Assembly: GCA_007127655.1 (NCBI GenBank)
Contig: SKYX01000373.1
Coordinates: 1 to 6,432, forward strand
Direction of reading: 5' to 3'
From: Desulfonatronum sp.
Lineage (GTDB): Bacteria > Desulfobacterota > Desulfovibrionia > Desulfovibrionales > Desulfonatronaceae
DNA: 6,432 nt
Of this stretch, positions 5,121 through 6,432 are shown one piece after another. Numbering within the stretch: position 1 is the stretch's first letter; each line of letters begins with the position of its first letter. The notes beneath the pieces are model-generated. The model saw only the letters and a list, made by a program, of their open reading frames with translations, ran no database searches and was not told the origin of the DNA. The position numbers and the translations under genes were made by a program.

Positions 5121-6281
5121 TCAGCTCATGTCCACTACTTCCAGAAACGCCTCGATGCGCGTCCGGAGTTGTTCCGTGTCCGACTCCGAGTAGTCGGTTT
5201 CAATGTGCAGAAACGGAATGTTCAACGTCTGTTCAGCCAGGGTTTTTATTCCGTGGGCTTCGACGTTGTAGGTGTGGCAGCATTGCCAGGTCTGGTCGAC
5301 GATGCCTTGGACCTTGAAATCCCGGGTAAGTCTGGAGATCAGGTCGAACCGACCCTGGTTGGGGGTCATGCAGGAGCAGGGGGTGCGCAGGTAGCGGCGG
5401 GCCAGGGCCTCGAACGGGTCGCCGGTCTCCTCCACCAGGAGATCGAAATTCTTGAAGCCGGTACAGTTTTCCAGACAGACCACCACGGCGCCGCTGTCCT
5501 CGATCAGCTTCAAGACCTTGTCCGATCCCTTGCCCACCGGACACCCGGTGAGCAGGATGCGCGGCGCGTCGGGGCCGCGGACGGACACGCCCCGGGCCTT
5601 CATCTCGGACAGTTCTTGGAGCAAAAGCTCCAGCAATCCGGCGAACTCGGGCAGATCCACCACAAACGAGGAACTCTCGAAAACACGCATGGTGTCCAGG
5701 CCGGAAAGCGGGACCGGATGGTCACTGGCCAGGTAGGCGATCTGTTTCAGGAGCCGTCGAACCCTGTTGGCGTCACGGATTTCCCCCTGGATACGGTCAC
5801 GGGTGACCCGTTGCCCGGTGGTCTGTTCGAGAAAGGCTTGCATGCGCTGGATCTGGTCCATCCAGAAGGCCAGGGCCGTGGCGTCGTCCTGCAGATAGGG
5901 CAGGTGGAGCAGGTGCAGTGGCTTGATGTCTTGGAGCAGCTCGAACATTTTCTTCTTGCCGTCGCAGGTGGTCTCGCCGAGGATGAAATCACTGGCCGCG
6001 AAGAAGGGGCAGGTGTCCGTGACGGCATAGCCGTAACTGGATTTGATCAGCGGGCAGAGGTTGGCTGGAAGGTGCTTTTCAGCAGCCCCGATGGGGTCCT
6101 GCTTCTTCCCGCACAGGGAAACGGGCACGGCCCCGGCGGCCCGGACCAATTCCAACGGCGCGTAGGTGCAGAACACCCCGGCGATTTTCGTACCTTCTCG
6201 GCGGGCCGTATCCAGGTCCAGCAGGCTCTTTTCCGCCCAGTTCTCGAACCTGGTGAAGCACTGGGGTTTTGGCGTTGTCAT
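5121..6281 (-). CDS. Double-cubane-cluster anaerobic reductase (2-hydroxyacyl-CoA dehydratase/YjiM superfamily)
   Basis: 386-residue cytoplasmic iron-sulfur protein. Seen: FCTYAPLELVRAAGAVPVSLCG (37-58), LCPLIKSSYGYAVTDTCPFF (75-94), GETTCDGKKKMFELL (102-116), TGCPVGKG (245-252), CLENCTGF (269-276), TPCSCM (300-305), DQTWQCCHTYNVEAHG (329-344) and a C-terminal FLHIETDYSESDTEQLRTRIEAFLE. The 13 Cys include C38, C76, C91, C106, C269, C273, C302, C304, C334 and C335, among which are the likely cluster ligands. This pattern matches double-cubane-cluster proteins, relatives of 2-hydroxyacyl-CoA dehydratase and benzoyl-CoA reductase subunits. Known: an ATP-hydrolysing [4Fe-4S] activator injects low-potential electrons, and the C. 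hydrogenoformans homologue reduces small molecules such as acetylene. The natural substrate is unknown. ATG 6281 is preceded by AAGGA at 9 nt. First complete gene of the operon; no activator gene is in view. Confidence 0.9.
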   Translation of the reverse strand: MTTPKPQCFTRFENWAEKSLLDLDTARREGTKIAGVFCTYAPLELVRAAGAVPVSLCGKKQDPIGAAEKHLPANLCPLIKSSYGYAVTDTCPFFAASDFILGETTCDGKKKMFELLQDIKPLHLLHLPYLQDDATALAFWMDQIQRMQAFLEQTTGQRVTRDRIQGEIRDANRVRRLLKQIAYLASDHPVPLSGLDTMRVFESSSFVVDLPEFAGLLELLLQELSEMKARGVSVRGPDAPRILLTGCPVGKGSDKVLKLIEDSGAVVVCLENCTGFKNFDLLVEETGDPFEALARRYLRTPCSCMTPNQGRFDLISRLTRDFKVQGIVDQTWQCCHTYNVEAHGIKTLAEQTLNIPFLHIETDYSESDTEQLRTRIEAFLEVVDMS

Positions 6282-6304
6282 GGAAACATTTCCTTGGCTG
6301 AAGA

Positions 6305-6432
6305 TTATGGCTGCAATTTGGCCCGGCTGCGATCCATCCATGCATAGATGGAAACCGAACCCACGACGATCACCCCGTAGGCCATCCGGGTCCAGAATCC
6401 GGAGAAGCCCGCGCTGATGATGCCCGCCTCGA
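6305..6432 (-). CDS. Membrane protein C-terminus, probably an ABC permease (partial, cut by window edge)
   Basis: Only the last 41 residues are present, reading in from the edge and ending with TAA. They contain GFSGFWTRMAYGVIVVGSV (8-26), a final membrane helix (about 17-31) and a short basic tail (DRSRAKLQP). A Gly/Trp-containing loop, one last helix and a basic end resemble the C-termini of ribose/branched-chain amino acid type permeases (BPD_transp_2), but a fragment this small does not prove it. The stop lies 23 nt before the reductase ATG, so both are probably on one transcript and the operon continues beyond the window. Confidence 0.6.
   Translation of the reverse strand, partial: EAGIISAGFSGFWTRMAYGVIVVGSVSIYAWMDRSRAKLQP

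Noticed and set aside
5180..5197. Hairpin CCGACT/AGTCGG near the end of the reductase gene
   Set aside because: Six-bp arms with a 6-nt loop are expected several times by chance in a window of this size, and no other signal supports it.
5169..6347. Long plus-strand ORF of 392 codons opposite the reductase gene
   Set aside because: It is an antisense shadow of a GC-rich coding gene. The translation has no recognisable motif, while the minus strand has a complete set of family signatures.

Overview
The window looks like chromosome from an anaerobic bacterium, most likely a sulfate-reducer-type Desulfobacterota (Desulfovibrio-like). This is inferred from an oxygen-sensitive double-cubane iron-sulfur reductase gene, a Tat-exported ABC binding protein and a COG4087-like HAD protein, with moderately high GC and SD-led genes. 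There are no RNA genes, insertion sequences, integrases or CRISPR arrays. Every gene I can support lies on the minus strand, so transcription runs from high to low coordinates.

Right half (about 2181-6432): a probable operon. In order of transcription it holds the C-terminal end of a membrane protein resembling an ABC permease (cut by the window edge), a double-cubane-cluster reductase of the 2-hydroxyacyl-CoA dehydratase/YjiM superfamily, a Tat-exported periplasmic binding protein of the NMT1/SsuA type, its permease and its ATPase. Gaps are 23, 39, 146 and 7 nt. The simplest reading is that the ABC importer brings in a small compound and the reductase acts on it in the cytoplasm. The substrate cannot be read from the sequence. 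The ATP-dependent activator that such reductases need is not in the window.

Middle (about 960-2165): two single genes of different character. One is a 171-residue protein with a RelE-like core and a long acidic, Cys-containing C-terminal tail, with its own candidate promoter and no visible antitoxin gene. The other is a 156-residue soluble HAD phosphatase-like protein with Asn at two motif positions that are usually Asp.

Left end (46-885): a HEPN/MNT pair, with the HEPN gene first and the nucleotidyltransferase gene overlapping it by 28 bp behind a near-perfect Shine-Dalgarno. A 28-codon ORF with its own SD ends in a TGATG overlap with the HEPN start, and upstream DNA carries repeated CAGGGT units. 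This end looks like a small toxin-antitoxin type module beside metabolic genes.

The most unusual non-coding-type signal is a perfect 13-bp-arm inverted repeat with a 1-nt centre inside the permease gene, overlapped by a second 12-bp palindrome.
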